Of a stretch of DNA of 38,582 nucleotides, positions 16,230-23,690 are shown piece after piece. Under the pieces are notes generated by a model. The model saw only the letters and a list, made by a program, of their open reading frames with translations. It did not search any database and had not been told where the DNA came from. Origin of the DNA: a virus; the IMG/VR virus record IMGVR_UViG_3300038436_000258, positions 1 to 38,582 of that record; one strand, given 5' to 3'. A program made the translations under genes and the position numbers. How positions within the stretch are numbered: position 1 is the stretch's first letter; each line of letters opens with the position of its first letter.

Positions 16230-17845
16230 ACAACCACCATGCCGCGTGACTCATAGATGCTTTTTCCATCTGTGGACACACCAACTTTGAGAGCGTCACT
16301 TCTGGCCTGCCAAGATAAAATTCCAGCCATGGCGGCATCAATTTTTTTTGGTGAATCTGGCCGCTCTTTGTAAATTACCCAAAGCGGCACACCTTGTTCA
16401 TCAACAATCCTGATGAATTTCTTTACCGCATTACCAATATGCCTTGAATAATCATCATTCCCGGAATGTGAAATTTCTTTTGCCAGCAACGAAGTATTAA
16501 ATGCTCGAATTGCATAAGACATAGGAATCAGTCGGTTGGTGTACCAGGCAATTACCTTCTTTTCCCCATATTTTCCAGACCATGTAGCTACCTGAGTTTC
16601 CCAATAAGGGGGGTCACAGTACATTCTCCAAACGTTGTAGAGTTTGAAAAATGCATCAACCATATTATTAATTTCCTCTTCAGGAGCTTCCCACTCAGCT
16701 TCTTGACCGAAAGGTTTTTCCCATAATCCAGCAAGCCATTGGAATCCTGTTTCCAAATGAGTAGCCACTAGAGCAACTGAGTCACGCCAACGAGCCCCGT
16801 CAAAACCGAGCGTAATTGTGTCCCCAGGTTTAGGGATGAATTCCTTTTTTAGATCTTCCCATTTCTCAAAATCAAAGGCTTTATCCATACCCTGAACAAG
16901 TTGATTCAACCAAACACGTTGAAGATATGCTTTGTCAGCGGTCGGGTCTTGCCACTGATTACAAATTGCATCGATATCACTCCACTCAGCCGCCGGTCCA
17001 CTGGCTTCAATTACTGCAGACCGAACCCCTTCTGGAGTATTAAGGTCATGCTTATCAGATGCTTGTCTATGAAAGAAAAACAACTGACTATCTTGAATCT
17101 TTCCTTCATCTACCTGTTTTGCATATTCCATAGTTTTTTCAGCAACTGATCCTTCACCAGGAGTTGGAGCAGTTGTGGTTTCCAGCGTCCAAGGGTCAGC
17201 CAATTTTCTCTTTGGGGTATTCGCAAGCATTGTTTTATGAGCTCTTTTCAACCTGGCAGTTGTCCAACGGTGAGTCTCATCGCAAACTTGAAAGGTAGTT
17301 CTGGCTCCATCACGTGAATCAGGTGAAGAAGACAGGCTTTCTGCTTTTCCATTCCCACTGATGCGCATGATCCTCTCCATACCAATATCAAAATCATCTG
17401 CAATCTTGCTATATTCAAGAATTGTCTTTAACGCATAATAGGCCAGCTCATCACTTTGTTCTTCTGTGTAAGCAACTAATGGTATATAAGGATCAGTCAC
17501 CCCAAAACCCACCGGCTTGCCATATGCATCATATCCATCACACCGAACAGGAGCATCTGGGTGTAATTCTGCTGCGGTAATCAATGCTGCAAATTCAGTT
17601 TTTGCAGTTCCTTTTCTCAAACTTAATCCAACACGTTTAAATCGACGGCGACCAACTGAGGCATGGCCTCTTGGATAGATTTCATACATCCGAAAAATCA
17701 AGGCTCTTTTTTCTTGATCAAACCGTATTGGTTGTCCAAGTAGATCTCCTGGACCATGTACCAGGTTCTCTTCAATCCACGAACACACTTGAGCTCCCAG
17801 ACTTGGGTAAGCAATTGTGTCTTTTGGAATCATCAAAACTGTCAT
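16226..17845 (-). CDS. terL: Terminase large subunit
   Basis: This 539-residue motor packages and cuts phage DNA. The ATPase domain shows a divergent Walker A (SLRKGTAKT, about residues 75-83) and a Walker B ending in acidic residues (FQVCDE, about 185-190), followed by the C-motif region LANTPKRK. The nuclease domain starts near TLGFDGARWRDS, where the first Asp is expected to bind metal. The phrase GHASVGRRRFKRVGLSL is typical of terminases from phages of Gram-positive and related hosts. It overlaps the small subunit by four bases. Start ATG at 17845. Complete, with no sign of intein or frameshift. Confidence 0.93.
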   Translation of the reverse strand: MTVLMIPKDTIAYPSLGAQVCSWIEENLVHGPGDLLGQPIRFDQEKRALIFRMYEIYPRGHASVGRRRFKRVGLSLRKGTAKTEFAALITAAELHPDAPVRCDGYDAYGKPVGFGVTDPYIPLVAYTEEQSDELAYYALKTILEYSKIADDFDIGMERIMRISGNGKAESLSSSPDSRDGARTTFQVCDETHRWTTARLKRAHKTMLANTPKRKLADPWTLETTTAPTPGEGSVAEKTMEYAKQVDEGKIQDSQLFFFHRQASDKHDLNTPEGVRSAVIEASGPAAEWSDIDAICNQWQDPTADKAYLQRVWLNQLVQGMDKAFDFEKWEDLKKEFIPKPGDTITLGFDGARWRDSVALVATHLETGFQWLAGLWEKPFGQEAEWEAPEEEINNMVDAFFKLYNVWRMYCDPPYWETQVATWSGKYGEKKVIAWYTNRLIPMSYAIRAFNTSLLAKEISHSGNDDYSRHIGNAVKKFIRIVDEQGVPLWVIYKERPDSPKKIDAAMAGILSWQARSDALKVGVSTDGKSIYESRGMVVV

Positions 17846-18303
17846 TCGTCTAGTACTCCACGTGGATCTTCAACAGGTTCAATATCAATGATATTTTTGG
17901 CGTGTTTTGACCGATTTTGTTCATGTCGATCTTTGGCGTCCTCGGCCTGTGCAACGGTCCATTCCAGCCGCCTTCTGCTTAATGGGGTTAATCCAAACTG
18001 CTGTTCCATCATTCTTATTTCTTTGGCAACTTCCAGACTTCCTTTTTTCCAATACCGGTCTGTCAAGAAAAGCAATCGAAGAAGCGCAGGCTCGTCTCCG
18101 TGAACGAACTCCGAACTCATCGGAGAAGCCCAAATTGTTTCCCAAAACTTCACAGCGTATGGGTGCCACTTTTCGCCTTTTTCCAATTTCGGCAACTGTG
18201 GCTTTCTTAATTGCCGTTTTGGTTTGCTCGGCAATAGAGCCCGACTCGAAGATTTGTTTCTCCGTTGTCGAAGTGATGGATTTTTTGGAGGAGGACCTGA
18301 CAT
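17842..18303 (-). CDS. terS: Terminase small subunit
   Basis: A 153-residue protein directly before terL, overlapping it by four bases. It begins SGPPPKNPSLRQRRNK, a pattern common in small terminases of siphoviruses infecting Gram-positive hosts (GPPPKp..RqRRN). A helical core follows (about 50-125), and the C-terminus is acidic (IDIEPVEDPRGVLDE). Its job is to recognise the packaging site and load the large subunit. The HNH gene upstream fits the cos-type packaging arrangement, in which HNH proteins assist terminase. Confidence 0.85.
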   Translation of the reverse strand: MSGPPPKNPSLRQRRNKSSSRALLPSKPKRQLRKPQLPKLEKGEKWHPYAVKFWETIWASPMSSEFVHGDEPALLRLLFLTDRYWKKGSLEVAKEIRMMEQQFGLTPLSRRRLEWTVAQAEDAKDRHEQNRSKHAKNIIDIEPVEDPRGVLDE

Positions 18304-18375
18304 AATAAACGCTCAATTTAATTACCTTCCCAACCCGTACAGAGAAAAATCATCCTACCACCGCGCTTGTCGCTC

Positions 18376-18753
18376 CTAAAGCTGTAGACTTTTCACCCCC
18401 CTCCCATCCACTTCGTTCGCTGTTTTTCTTGAATGGCAGGATTTGCATAGTGATTGGAGCTTCCCTTTGAAGAAAATATCCGGGTTTCCTCTGTGAGGAT
18501 CAACATGGTCTGCATCTGTTGCTGGTGTATAAATGTTTGCGCGCAAACATTCTGCGCACCACGGTTCTTTGGCTAATTGAACCCTTCGAAGCATCTTCCA
18601 TTTGCGAGAGTCATACAGGTGCTGCCATTGAGGATGGTGATCATCTGATCCTGAAGCTTTAACTGGCTTGTGCTTTTCACAGTATCCAGAGACAACAATC
18701 TCAGGACATCCATGAAAAGCACAAGTTCGTAAAGCAGGTTTAGGCATTAACAT
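18376..18753 (-). CDS. HNH endonuclease, terminase-associated
   Basis: A 125-residue protein with the classic phage HNH layout. An N-terminal zinc-ribbon-like part (CAFHGC...YCEKH) is followed by CAECLRANIY and TPATDADHVDPHRG, carrying the catalytic His, then LQSLCKSCHSRKT completing the ββα-metal site. Such enzymes next to terS are needed for cos-type DNA cleavage by HK97-like terminases. Start is ATG at 18753; an in-frame ATG two codons later is also possible. The 20-bp palindrome at 18532-18551 lies inside the conserved core and encodes ECLRANI without changing the spacing of the motif, so it was built into the gene by substitution rather than insertion. Confidence 0.9.
   Translation of the reverse strand: MLMPKPALRTCAFHGCPEIVVSGYCEKHKPVKASGSDDHHPQWQHLYDSRKWKMLRRVQLAKEPWCAECLRANIYTPATDADHVDPHRGNPDIFFKGKLQSLCKSCHSRKTANEVDGRGVKSLQL
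18532..18551. repeat. 20-bp palindrome, copy 2, inside HNH gene
   Basis: Exact copy of AATGTTTGCGCGCAAACATT. In the HNH frame it reads as part of CLRANI and is read in a different codon phase from the copies in the methyltransferase and replication genes. Confidence 0.95.
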
Positions 18754-18781
18754 CCTTTAGGTTTCTTAGGTGATGAAAGCA

Positions 18782-19096
18782 TCAGATTCTCTTACGATTA
18801 CCCTTTACCTCAGTAATAGCCGAGTTGATTCGAGACTCTACCTTGCCATCATGGTCATCGATCTTCTTGGATAGTTTCTCCAACGCTTCAGTGACGTGTT
18901 CCATAGCATCAGCAGTCTGACAGTTTGTTTTCATCATCCATTCTTGCCATTGCTGATCGCGCTGTTGGATGAATTCCTGCCATTTAGCCTGTTGTTTTGA
19001 CTGCCAATTCAAAAGGATAACGATGGCAAATATAAACAAAACAACAAAGACTGCCTGTTGCCATGCGGTATAAGGAATACCTTCAGCGCCTGTCAT
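18782..19096 (-). CDS. Membrane-anchored coiled-coil protein, holin-associated
   Basis: A 104-residue protein with one N-terminal transmembrane helix (about 12-30, AVFVVLFIFAIVILL) followed by a Gln-rich and then heptad-like helix (EALEKLSKKIDDHDGKVESR). This one-helix plus coiled-coil design resembles XhlA-type or spanin/holin-accessory proteins. It lies next to another multi-helix membrane protein, and the pair probably forms the lysis module. They sit at the start rather than the end of the late operon, far from the endolysin. AGGA lies eight bases before the ATG. Confidence 0.55.
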   Translation of the reverse strand: MTGAEGIPYTAWQQAVFVVLFIFAIVILLNWQSKQQAKWQEFIQQRDQQWQEWMMKTNCQTADAMEHVTEALEKLSKKIDDHDGKVESRINSAITEVKGNRKRI

Positions 19097-19101
19097 CCGA
19101 A

Positions 19102-19572
19102 TTATCCTGATGCCCTGGATGCTTTGGCGGCTTTGACATCATCAGGGGGAGCAGTCATGCCATAAGTGATGTAATTACCAGCAACGGCATAAAACACTAA
19201 AAGACCCAACTCTTTAGCGCCTTGGACCGTACATTCAACTCCGGGGATCGGATTCCAGTTTGTACATGTGAAAAGGAACATCAAACCCGCGAGAATAATC
19301 ATAAGAATGAGGTTTACGATGGCTTTTATGCTGGCCTCGAGTTCACCAAATTTCACGCGTAATTTTGGGGTGAATGACCATGCGATTGAAAGAATGATCG
19401 ACACCAAAATAACAAAGAGCTGGGCATCCAAATTCCAGCCTTGCGGGAAGATTTTATCTATCGCCATGAGCACCAATGCTGAGATCCCAAGGATCATCAG
19501 CAAGAGCAAAAGACCAATGCCAACCCATTTGAAAACATTTCCGACTTTTTCAAGGAACGATTTGAATTTCAT
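19102..19572 (-). CDS. Holin-like multi-pass membrane protein
   Basis: A protein of about 156 residues with four predicted hydrophobic helices (near 18-36, 51-68, 83-104 and 125-140) and a charged C-terminus ending KAAKASRASG. Size and topology fit a holin or phage membrane protein that controls release of the GH25 endolysin. Of two adjacent ATG codons, the second (19572) has better spacing from GGAG than the first (19575). It is the first gene after the promoter at 19686-19713 and therefore opens the late operon. No specific holin family is recognised. Confidence 0.6.
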   Translation of the reverse strand: MKFKSFLEKVGNVFKWVGIGLLLLLMILGISALVLMAIDKIFPQGWNLDAQLFVILVSIILSIAWSFTPKLRVKFGELEASIKAIVNLILMIILAGLMFLFTCTNWNPIPGVECTVQGAKELGLLVFYAVAGNYITYGMTAPPDDVKAAKASRASG

Positions 19573-19605
19573 CATTACTCCTTTTAGGACTAGTGGGATT
19601 AACGC

Positions 19606-19653
19606 AAACCGCCCGACATCCGCGGTCGAATGACCGTGAATGCCGGGCGGTAA
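19606..19653. other. Long imperfect stem-loop in late-operon leader
   Basis: On the minus strand, ACCGCCCGGCAT pairs with ATGTCGGGCGGT (one G·U), and an inner CGGTC/GACCG stem closes an ATTC loop. It lies in the 5' leader of the holin gene, downstream of a predicted promoter. No T-run follows in the sense direction. A target for antitermination or a stabilising leader structure is plausible. Confidence 0.6.
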
Positions 19654-19685
19654 ACTCCAGCGATCCCTATTTGTTTTGTAAATTT

Positions 19686-19713
19686 ATATTAGCATATTAT
19701 TTGATCTTTGTAA
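19686..19713 (-). promoter_or_regulatory. Predicted late promoter (extended -10)
   Basis: Minus-strand -35 TTACAA (19708-19713), 16-bp spacer, -10 TAATAT (19686-19691) preceded by TGC. The same TGCTAATAT element and spacer length occur in the promoter at 19975-20002. Confidence 0.5.
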
Positions 19714-19750
19714 TACTAAATATTTTAATTGAGTACACATTTTTCACAAA

Positions 19751-19936
19751 TTATTCATTACTTGTTGTCTGATTTTTCCCTTGAGATGGGGTTGTGCTGT
19801 TTGATTTATCCACGCCAGGAAAATTCTTTTTTTCTTCCTCTTCTTTCTTCTTATTTTTCATAATTTCTTGATGGTCTTTATAACCTTTTTCAACATCATC
19901 ATCTCCACGAGGATTATAACTAGATTTATCAGCCAT
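19751..19936 (-). CDS. Small highly charged hypothetical protein
   Basis: A 61-residue hydrophilic protein with a central run of lysine and glutamate (KNKKKEEEEKKN, about 27-38) and a Ser/Thr/Asn/Gln-rich tail, probably disordered. The ATG has a strong GGAGGG site four bases upstream, and a clear promoter lies at 19975-20002, so it is likely expressed as its own unit or ahead of the late operon. No function can be assigned. Possible roles include a small regulator or host takeover peptide, but nothing in the sequence decides. Confidence 0.55.
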   Translation of the reverse strand: MADKSSYNPRGDDDVEKGYKDHQEIMKNKKKEEEEKKNFPGVDKSNSTTPSQGKNQTTSNE

Positions 19937-19974
19937 CTTTCCCTCCAGGAAGTATTGAATGATACTTCAAACAA

Positions 19975-20002
19975 ATATTAGCACAGCGGGAAAAATTTTC
20001 AA
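19975..20002 (-). promoter_or_regulatory. Predicted promoter of the 61-residue gene
   Basis: Minus-strand -35 TTGAAA (19997-20002), 16-bp spacer, -10 TAATAT (19975-19980) with upstream TGC (extended -10). Same architecture as 19686-19713. Confidence 0.55.
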
Positions 20003-20121
20003 GAGAAATGGCAATAATTACGATTTTATGTTGCTTTTATTGATAATTTTTAGCCATAATTTTAATGTATTATTGATAAAGAAATGTATAATTCATTACA
20101 TGAATGGTCAAAGGAGGAAAA

Positions 20122-20151
20122 ATGAATTTAGGTATTGATACTGGTGGGTAA
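20122..20151 (+). CDS. Nine-codon ORF with strong ribosome site (leader peptide or gene remnant)
   Basis: AAGGAGG at 20111-20117 is followed by ATG at 20122 and the codons for MNLGIDTGG, then TAA, then a terminator hairpin. TATAAT at 20087-20092 could be the -10 of a small plus-strand transcript. The peptide equals the phosphate-binding N-terminus common in hydantoinase/actin-like ATPases (GIDTGGT...). It may therefore be the stump of a deleted gene, or a leader peptide. Confidence 0.4.
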   Translation: MNLGIDTGG

Positions 20152-20177
20152 AAATGGGCCGAAAGGCTCATTTTTTT
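20150..20177. terminator. Bidirectional rho-independent terminator
   Basis: AATGGGCC (20153-20160) and GGCTCATT (20165-20172) form an 8-bp stem (one G·U) with a GAAA tetraloop. A T7 run follows on the plus strand (20171-20177) and a T5 run on the minus strand (A at 20150-20154). It ends both the short plus-strand unit and the leftward 304-residue gene. Confidence 0.85.
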
Positions 20178-21082
20178 ATTATTAGACTGTATCGATAATT
20201 CCCAATTGGAATTCTTGAACCTTTCCAAGTCAAAACTGATCTTCCATCTTGAGTAGAAATAAGACATTCTCCTGGAGGAAGTTTAAACCATCTAATCGAT
20301 TGAAAGATATAGTCCCGTGGTGCGATTACTTTTAAGGTAAAGTTGCCAGTACGATTTTCAATGGATATACTACCTTGGTCAGGCTTACAATTAATTAGAT
20401 CTACATATGCCCGTGGGACTACCATTTCTGCGAGAAAAGTAGCCATATAATGGGGAGCTGCAGGGGGATCTAGTAAGACTGCAATGTTTTTCCGCGATGG
20501 AAAATCCTCGATTACTGAAAAAGCTAGTTCGCTATTGTCTGAAGGATCAACTATCGTAATTTTTAACTTAGATAATGGTATTGTCTCACCATCAACTATT
20601 CCAACATGAAAAATTGCCCAAGGAATATGAGTGTTAACTCCTCTAAGTTTCATTAATCTGGTATAGTGAGCGTCTCCATTATCTAGAATATCAAAAGTAA
20701 TCTCACATGTTTCCACAAAGTATTTTGTAGGAGATGCTTCTGCAGCCCGCCTAATCAGCTTATTGGCATTCCCCAGTTGTGTAATCGAATAGTTAAGAAT
20801 TTGATTTCTTCTATGTAGTAAGGTAATCATTATTAATGAAAAGATGAAAACTATTACAAATGGAATTCCAATTAATAATTTTGTAAAAAGCTTTGGAGCA
20901 GAAACTGACAGAGCCAAGCTATCTGATAACAATCCTATAACAAATGCAATTAAAGTAATCAAACTGATTACTAATTGAATTAATGTCTTCCCTTCAATCC
21001 ATCTACCTACATTTTTTATTGATTGCGAAAAATTACTTTTAGTTTTTTGATGTGCAACGTTGTCCGGTGTCAAAGTAGCCAA
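20168..21082 (-). CDS. Two-helix membrane protein of unknown function
   Basis: A 304-residue protein with a short cytoplasmic N-terminus, two transmembrane helices (about 34-53, LIQLVISLITLIAFVIGLLS; about 68-89, LLIGIPFVIVFIFSLIMITLL) and a 200-residue soluble, beta-rich C-terminal domain. The soluble part has strands such as CEITFDILDNGDAHYTRLMKL and ENRTGNFTLKVIAPRDYIF. Its ATG has GGGAGG seven bases upstream. It has its own terminator, is AT-richer than the structural genes, and lies between late and early regions, all typical of a moron. The topology is compatible with a superinfection-immunity or defence protein, but no family was recognised. Confidence 0.6.
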   Translation of the reverse strand: MATLTPDNVAHQKTKSNFSQSIKNVGRWIEGKTLIQLVISLITLIAFVIGLLSDSLALSVSAPKLFTKLLIGIPFVIVFIFSLIMITLLHRRNQILNYSITQLGNANKLIRRAAEASPTKYFVETCEITFDILDNGDAHYTRLMKLRGVNTHIPWAIFHVGIVDGETIPLSKLKITIVDPSDNSELAFSVIEDFPSRKNIAVLLDPPAAPHYMATFLAEMVVPRAYVDLINCKPDQGSISIENRTGNFTLKVIAPRDYIFQSIRWFKLPPGECLISTQDGRSVLTWKGSRIPIGNYRYSLIIKK

Positions 21083-21140
21083 TGAATAAACCTCCCTAGT
21101 TTACATAATAACTATTCAAATAATTATATAATAATTGGTC

Positions 21141-21356
21141 TCATGAAGATACTATATCTTTGACTATTTTTTCCAGTAATCTGTCACTTACCGACCAATG
21201 GAATTCTTTTCCGCATGTTGCACAAACACCGTGCCATTGACGTGCAATACCACCCCCCATCTGCAACCATTCAAGATTTTCAATCATCACGATGTTACCC
21301 AGCTTTGCTCTGCAACTCGGGTTCGGACATAGAATTTCCTGTTCGTCATTCATCAA
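21141..21356 (-). CDS. Small zinc-ribbon protein
   Basis: A 71-residue protein with two Cys pairs, CPNPSC (residues 10-15) and CATCGKEFHW (from 45), about 30 residues apart, which would bind one zinc ion. The C-terminus is helical (DRLLEKIVKDIVSS). It starts four bases inside the end of the replication gene, so it is the last gene of the early operon. Phage zinc ribbons of this type often bind DNA or modify host transcription, but the target is unknown. Confidence 0.6.
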   Translation of the reverse strand: MMNDEQEILCPNPSCRAKLGNIVMIENLEWLQMGGGIARQWHGVCATCGKEFHWSVSDRLLEKIVKDIVSS

Positions 21357-22294
21357 TACACCACCTTAATATTCACCCCGGCCGCAGACTGCAGCGCACC
21401 GAGTGCATGTTCCTTGATCCAGTCGGCTGCATATCGGTTGCCTACGCGTATAGTCCAGCCGTCACCATCCACTGAGAACAATTTCGCTGACTTCAGCCAG
21501 GTTTCGAATTCAACTGTCTTGAAATCTGAACGCACAGATTCAAGAGTCGCCTCCCAGAGATCCAGATCATCAGAGCTAAATGTTTGCGCGCAAACATTAA
21601 CTGGATTTAAATACTCTGAATAATCTACTTTTTCTGAAGGAGAAATCCAATCGTCAGGCACTTTCCATCCTTTCTCCAGCCGTTTTATCGCTGCGCCAAT
21701 TCGATAACCTGCCGCAAGAACCTCAGCACAGTGAAAATGGATCATCCTGGAATTAACGTGTTTCAGCTTGCTGATCACGCTTCGCTTTGGTTCACCAATC
21801 CCGAACCGATCACAAGCCGCTAAATTGTCCGCGACCCGGAGATTTTCCGGGTCAGCAGAATCTAGTAGTGGTAGATCTATTAATTCTCTACTGGTTAAAT
21901 CTATAGAACTACTACTAGTAACGACACGGATATTCTCCGACTCGGAATTATTCCGGGTCGCGTCAGTTATTTCAATGTTAGGTTCTTGTTGGACAGATTC
22001 CACTACCTGAGGTTGAATATAAGGCTCGTTTTCATCGGATAATGTCATCAGAGGCAACTGAGAGACGTTTATGGCTATACGCCATGAATAGCGCTCGTTG
22101 CGGGTAATGTAACCCTGATCCTGAAGATAGAGCAAGGCAGCACTCACGACCTTGTCAGAATAGCCCGAACTTCTTTCAAGGTATTGTGCACTGACAGCCT
22201 GGCCCGCCATGGCCATGAGGATCAGGCAGCTGAGCGGCGCGCCCCTTAATTCACGAACCATTCCACTGGTAAATTTAACCTTTTCCATAGCCAT
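21353..22294 (-). CDS. Replication initiator-like protein (wHTH + DnaA N-terminal-like domain)
   Basis: A protein of about 313 residues. The N-terminal 90 residues look like a winged helix (LSCLILMAMAGQAVSAQYLE, then VSAALLYLQDQGYITRN). The C-terminal 90 residues (LWEATLESVRSDFKTVEFETWL..., ending near ALGALQSAAGVNIKVVY) match the DnaA N-terminal domain pattern that recruits helicase. A flexible polar linker joins them. The ATG at 22294 is chosen because GGCGG precedes it. It overlaps the ThiF-like gene by 20 bp, so the two are translationally coupled. The linker carries palindrome copy 3 (21579-21598), which encodes NVCAQTF. A role in origin recognition is inferred. Confidence 0.65.
   Translation of the reverse strand: MAMEKVKFTSGMVRELRGAPLSCLILMAMAGQAVSAQYLERSSGYSDKVVSAALLYLQDQGYITRNERYSWRIAINVSQLPLMTLSDENEPYIQPQVVESVQQEPNIEITDATRNNSESENIRVVTSSSSIDLTSRELIDLPLLDSADPENLRVADNLAACDRFGIGEPKRSVISKLKHVNSRMIHFHCAEVLAAGYRIGAAIKRLEKGWKVPDDWISPSEKVDYSEYLNPVNVCAQTFSSDDLDLWEATLESVRSDFKTVEFETWLKSAKLFSVDGDGWTIRVGNRYAADWIKEHALGALQSAAGVNIKVVY
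21579..21598. repeat. 20-bp palindrome, copy 3, inside replication gene
   Basis: Exact copy of AATGTTTGCGCGCAAACATT in the linker of the replication protein gene, read as NVCAQTF, the same phase as in the methyltransferase gene. Confidence 0.95.
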
Positions 22295-23090
22295 TGACCG
22301 CCTTCTCTGTGATGTATTTTGACCTGGTTGTGCCGCTCTCCAGGTCGATATAGGTGGCAAATTTCTTAAGATCTTGAGTGATCAACATCCGCACTAGATA
22401 GTCAGCAGCCTCGGCAGCCATACGTTGATTAATTGCAAGTCCCTGGCTATCGCGCAACGCCATGTCAGCACACGAAAACGGAAAGGCCGGTTGGGCAAAA
22501 GCTTTATTGATCTTTTCGTCTTTGACCAGTTCAGGATGCTGAATATTCGGCATTGGAAGACCGCTGCATTTGCCAGGTATTGGAAAAATATCAATAGTTG
22601 AGGATTTCACACCAAGCAATATCTGTCCATAACTTTCCGAGTTTCCACAATCCAGCCAAACATGCAAATCGTTGCTGTTTACTCTGCCGGCAATTTCTTT
22701 TCTAGCACTAGTCCGGTCTACACATCCGATCACGATCATCTGATTTAGGCCCTTTATTGAATGTTCAGCCTGAGAGTATTTCCTTGCCATAGCATGGATT
22801 TCAATACCCCAGGCCAGCCCATATCGCATTGCCAGTGCCTCTGCTTTATTCATTCCGACTTCAGCAGCACAGAAATTCTGCCGATAAATATTCTTTTCCT
22901 CTATCCGGTCAGGGTCAATAAAGTAAATCGAAACTTCGCGGTTAAACCGTTCGATCAGGATTTTCCCAACCCTTGTGACTGCCGGCGCCAGCCAGCTTCC
23001 AGTTCCACCGCAACCAACAAGAATCAATGCAATATGTTTTTCATTTGGGAGAATTAGTTCAAGTGGTTTTTCAAAATTCATCTCATCCAT
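22275..23090 (-). CDS. PRTRC system ThiF-family (E1-like) adenylyltransferase
   Basis: This 271-residue protein has the E1/ThiF nucleotide-binding fold: LILVGCGGTGSWLAPAVTR near residues 22-40 (GxGGxG loop), the acidic end of a strand in IYFIDPDRIEEKNIYRQNF (about 54-72), and NKAEALAMRYG. By analogy it would adenylate the C-terminus of a ubiquitin-like protein. Several cysteines could carry a thioester, including GKCSGLPMPN and FPFSCADMA. ATG at 23090 has TGAGGT six bases upstream and overlaps the A gene by eight bases; a longer frame upstream is unlikely. It is one of the core genes that define the PRTRC cassette (ThiF-related). Confidence 0.85.
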   Translation of the reverse strand: MDEMNFEKPLELILPNEKHIALILVGCGGTGSWLAPAVTRVGKILIERFNREVSIYFIDPDRIEEKNIYRQNFCAAEVGMNKAEALAMRYGLAWGIEIHAMARKYSQAEHSIKGLNQMIVIGCVDRTSARKEIAGRVNSNDLHVWLDCGNSESYGQILLGVKSSTIDIFPIPGKCSGLPMPNIQHPELVKDEKINKAFAQPAFPFSCADMALRDSQGLAINQRMAAEAADYLVRMLITQDLKKFATYIDLESGTTRSKYITEKAVNGYGKG

Positions 23091-23688
23091 TTTTGACCTC
23101 AGACGTTGGATTGAACACCAATTGATACGGCAGCACAGAATAATGACCATAAATGGATACACGCAAGCGAAAATCAACCACTGGCTGATCAACCAGGCCA
23201 AGCACGCCGTAGATCCTCAGGCCGTTCTCATCACGGTTATCCATAGCAGAAAAGAATGCCGGCATGGTATTGTGAGAATGGATTTCAATAGGGACATAAT
23301 TTGAGTCTTCCAATGGTTTTGCATAAGAAGGGTGTGTCCGTTGGGGAGGTATATATAGATGCCATTCATCATTTTCATAGAAGAGGTAAAACAATATTTC
23401 GTTAGGTAGTGCCTTCCTGCTTAAAAAGACCATTCGTGACAACAAACTAGCGGGCACCCGCTTTGGAAGAATTATGTCAGGCTGGATAACTTCAAGCCCT
23501 CGAACAAACTGGGCAGGGTTCTTGATCGTAGTTAATGGAATTGTTGTCTCAAAAACATCATTCCTGGCTGTGATGAATACTCCATTTGCTGCATAAAGAT
23601 ATTTATAAAGAAGCCCTTCTAGAGAACCTGCAGAATCGCCTTCGTGCATAACCTTGTACCCAGTAATAAATGAGTGTGCCGCTGCCAC
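23083..23688 (-). CDS. PRTRC system protein A, JAB/JAMM metalloprotease-like
   Basis: A 201-residue protein with a JAMM metal site: EIHSHNTMPAFFSAMD gives His137, His139, Ser147 and Asp150 in HxH-x7-SxxD spacing, with a candidate Glu97 in NEILFYLFY. JAB/MPN enzymes remove or trim ubiquitin-like modifiers with a zinc ion. All core residues are present, so it looks active. It starts with GTG at 23688, with GAGG five bases upstream, just after the B gene. The pairing with E1-like, E2-like and ubiquitin-like neighbours supports a deconjugating or processing role, inferred from family knowledge. Confidence 0.85.
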   Translation of the reverse strand: MAAAHSFITGYKVMHEGDSAGSLEGLLYKYLYAANGVFITARNDVFETTIPLTTIKNPAQFVRGLEVIQPDIILPKRVPASLLSRMVFLSRKALPNEILFYLFYENDEWHLYIPPQRTHPSYAKPLEDSNYVPIEIHSHNTMPAFFSAMDNRDENGLRIYGVLGLVDQPVVDFRLRVSIYGHYSVLPYQLVFNPTSEVKNG

Positions 23689-23690
23689 AC

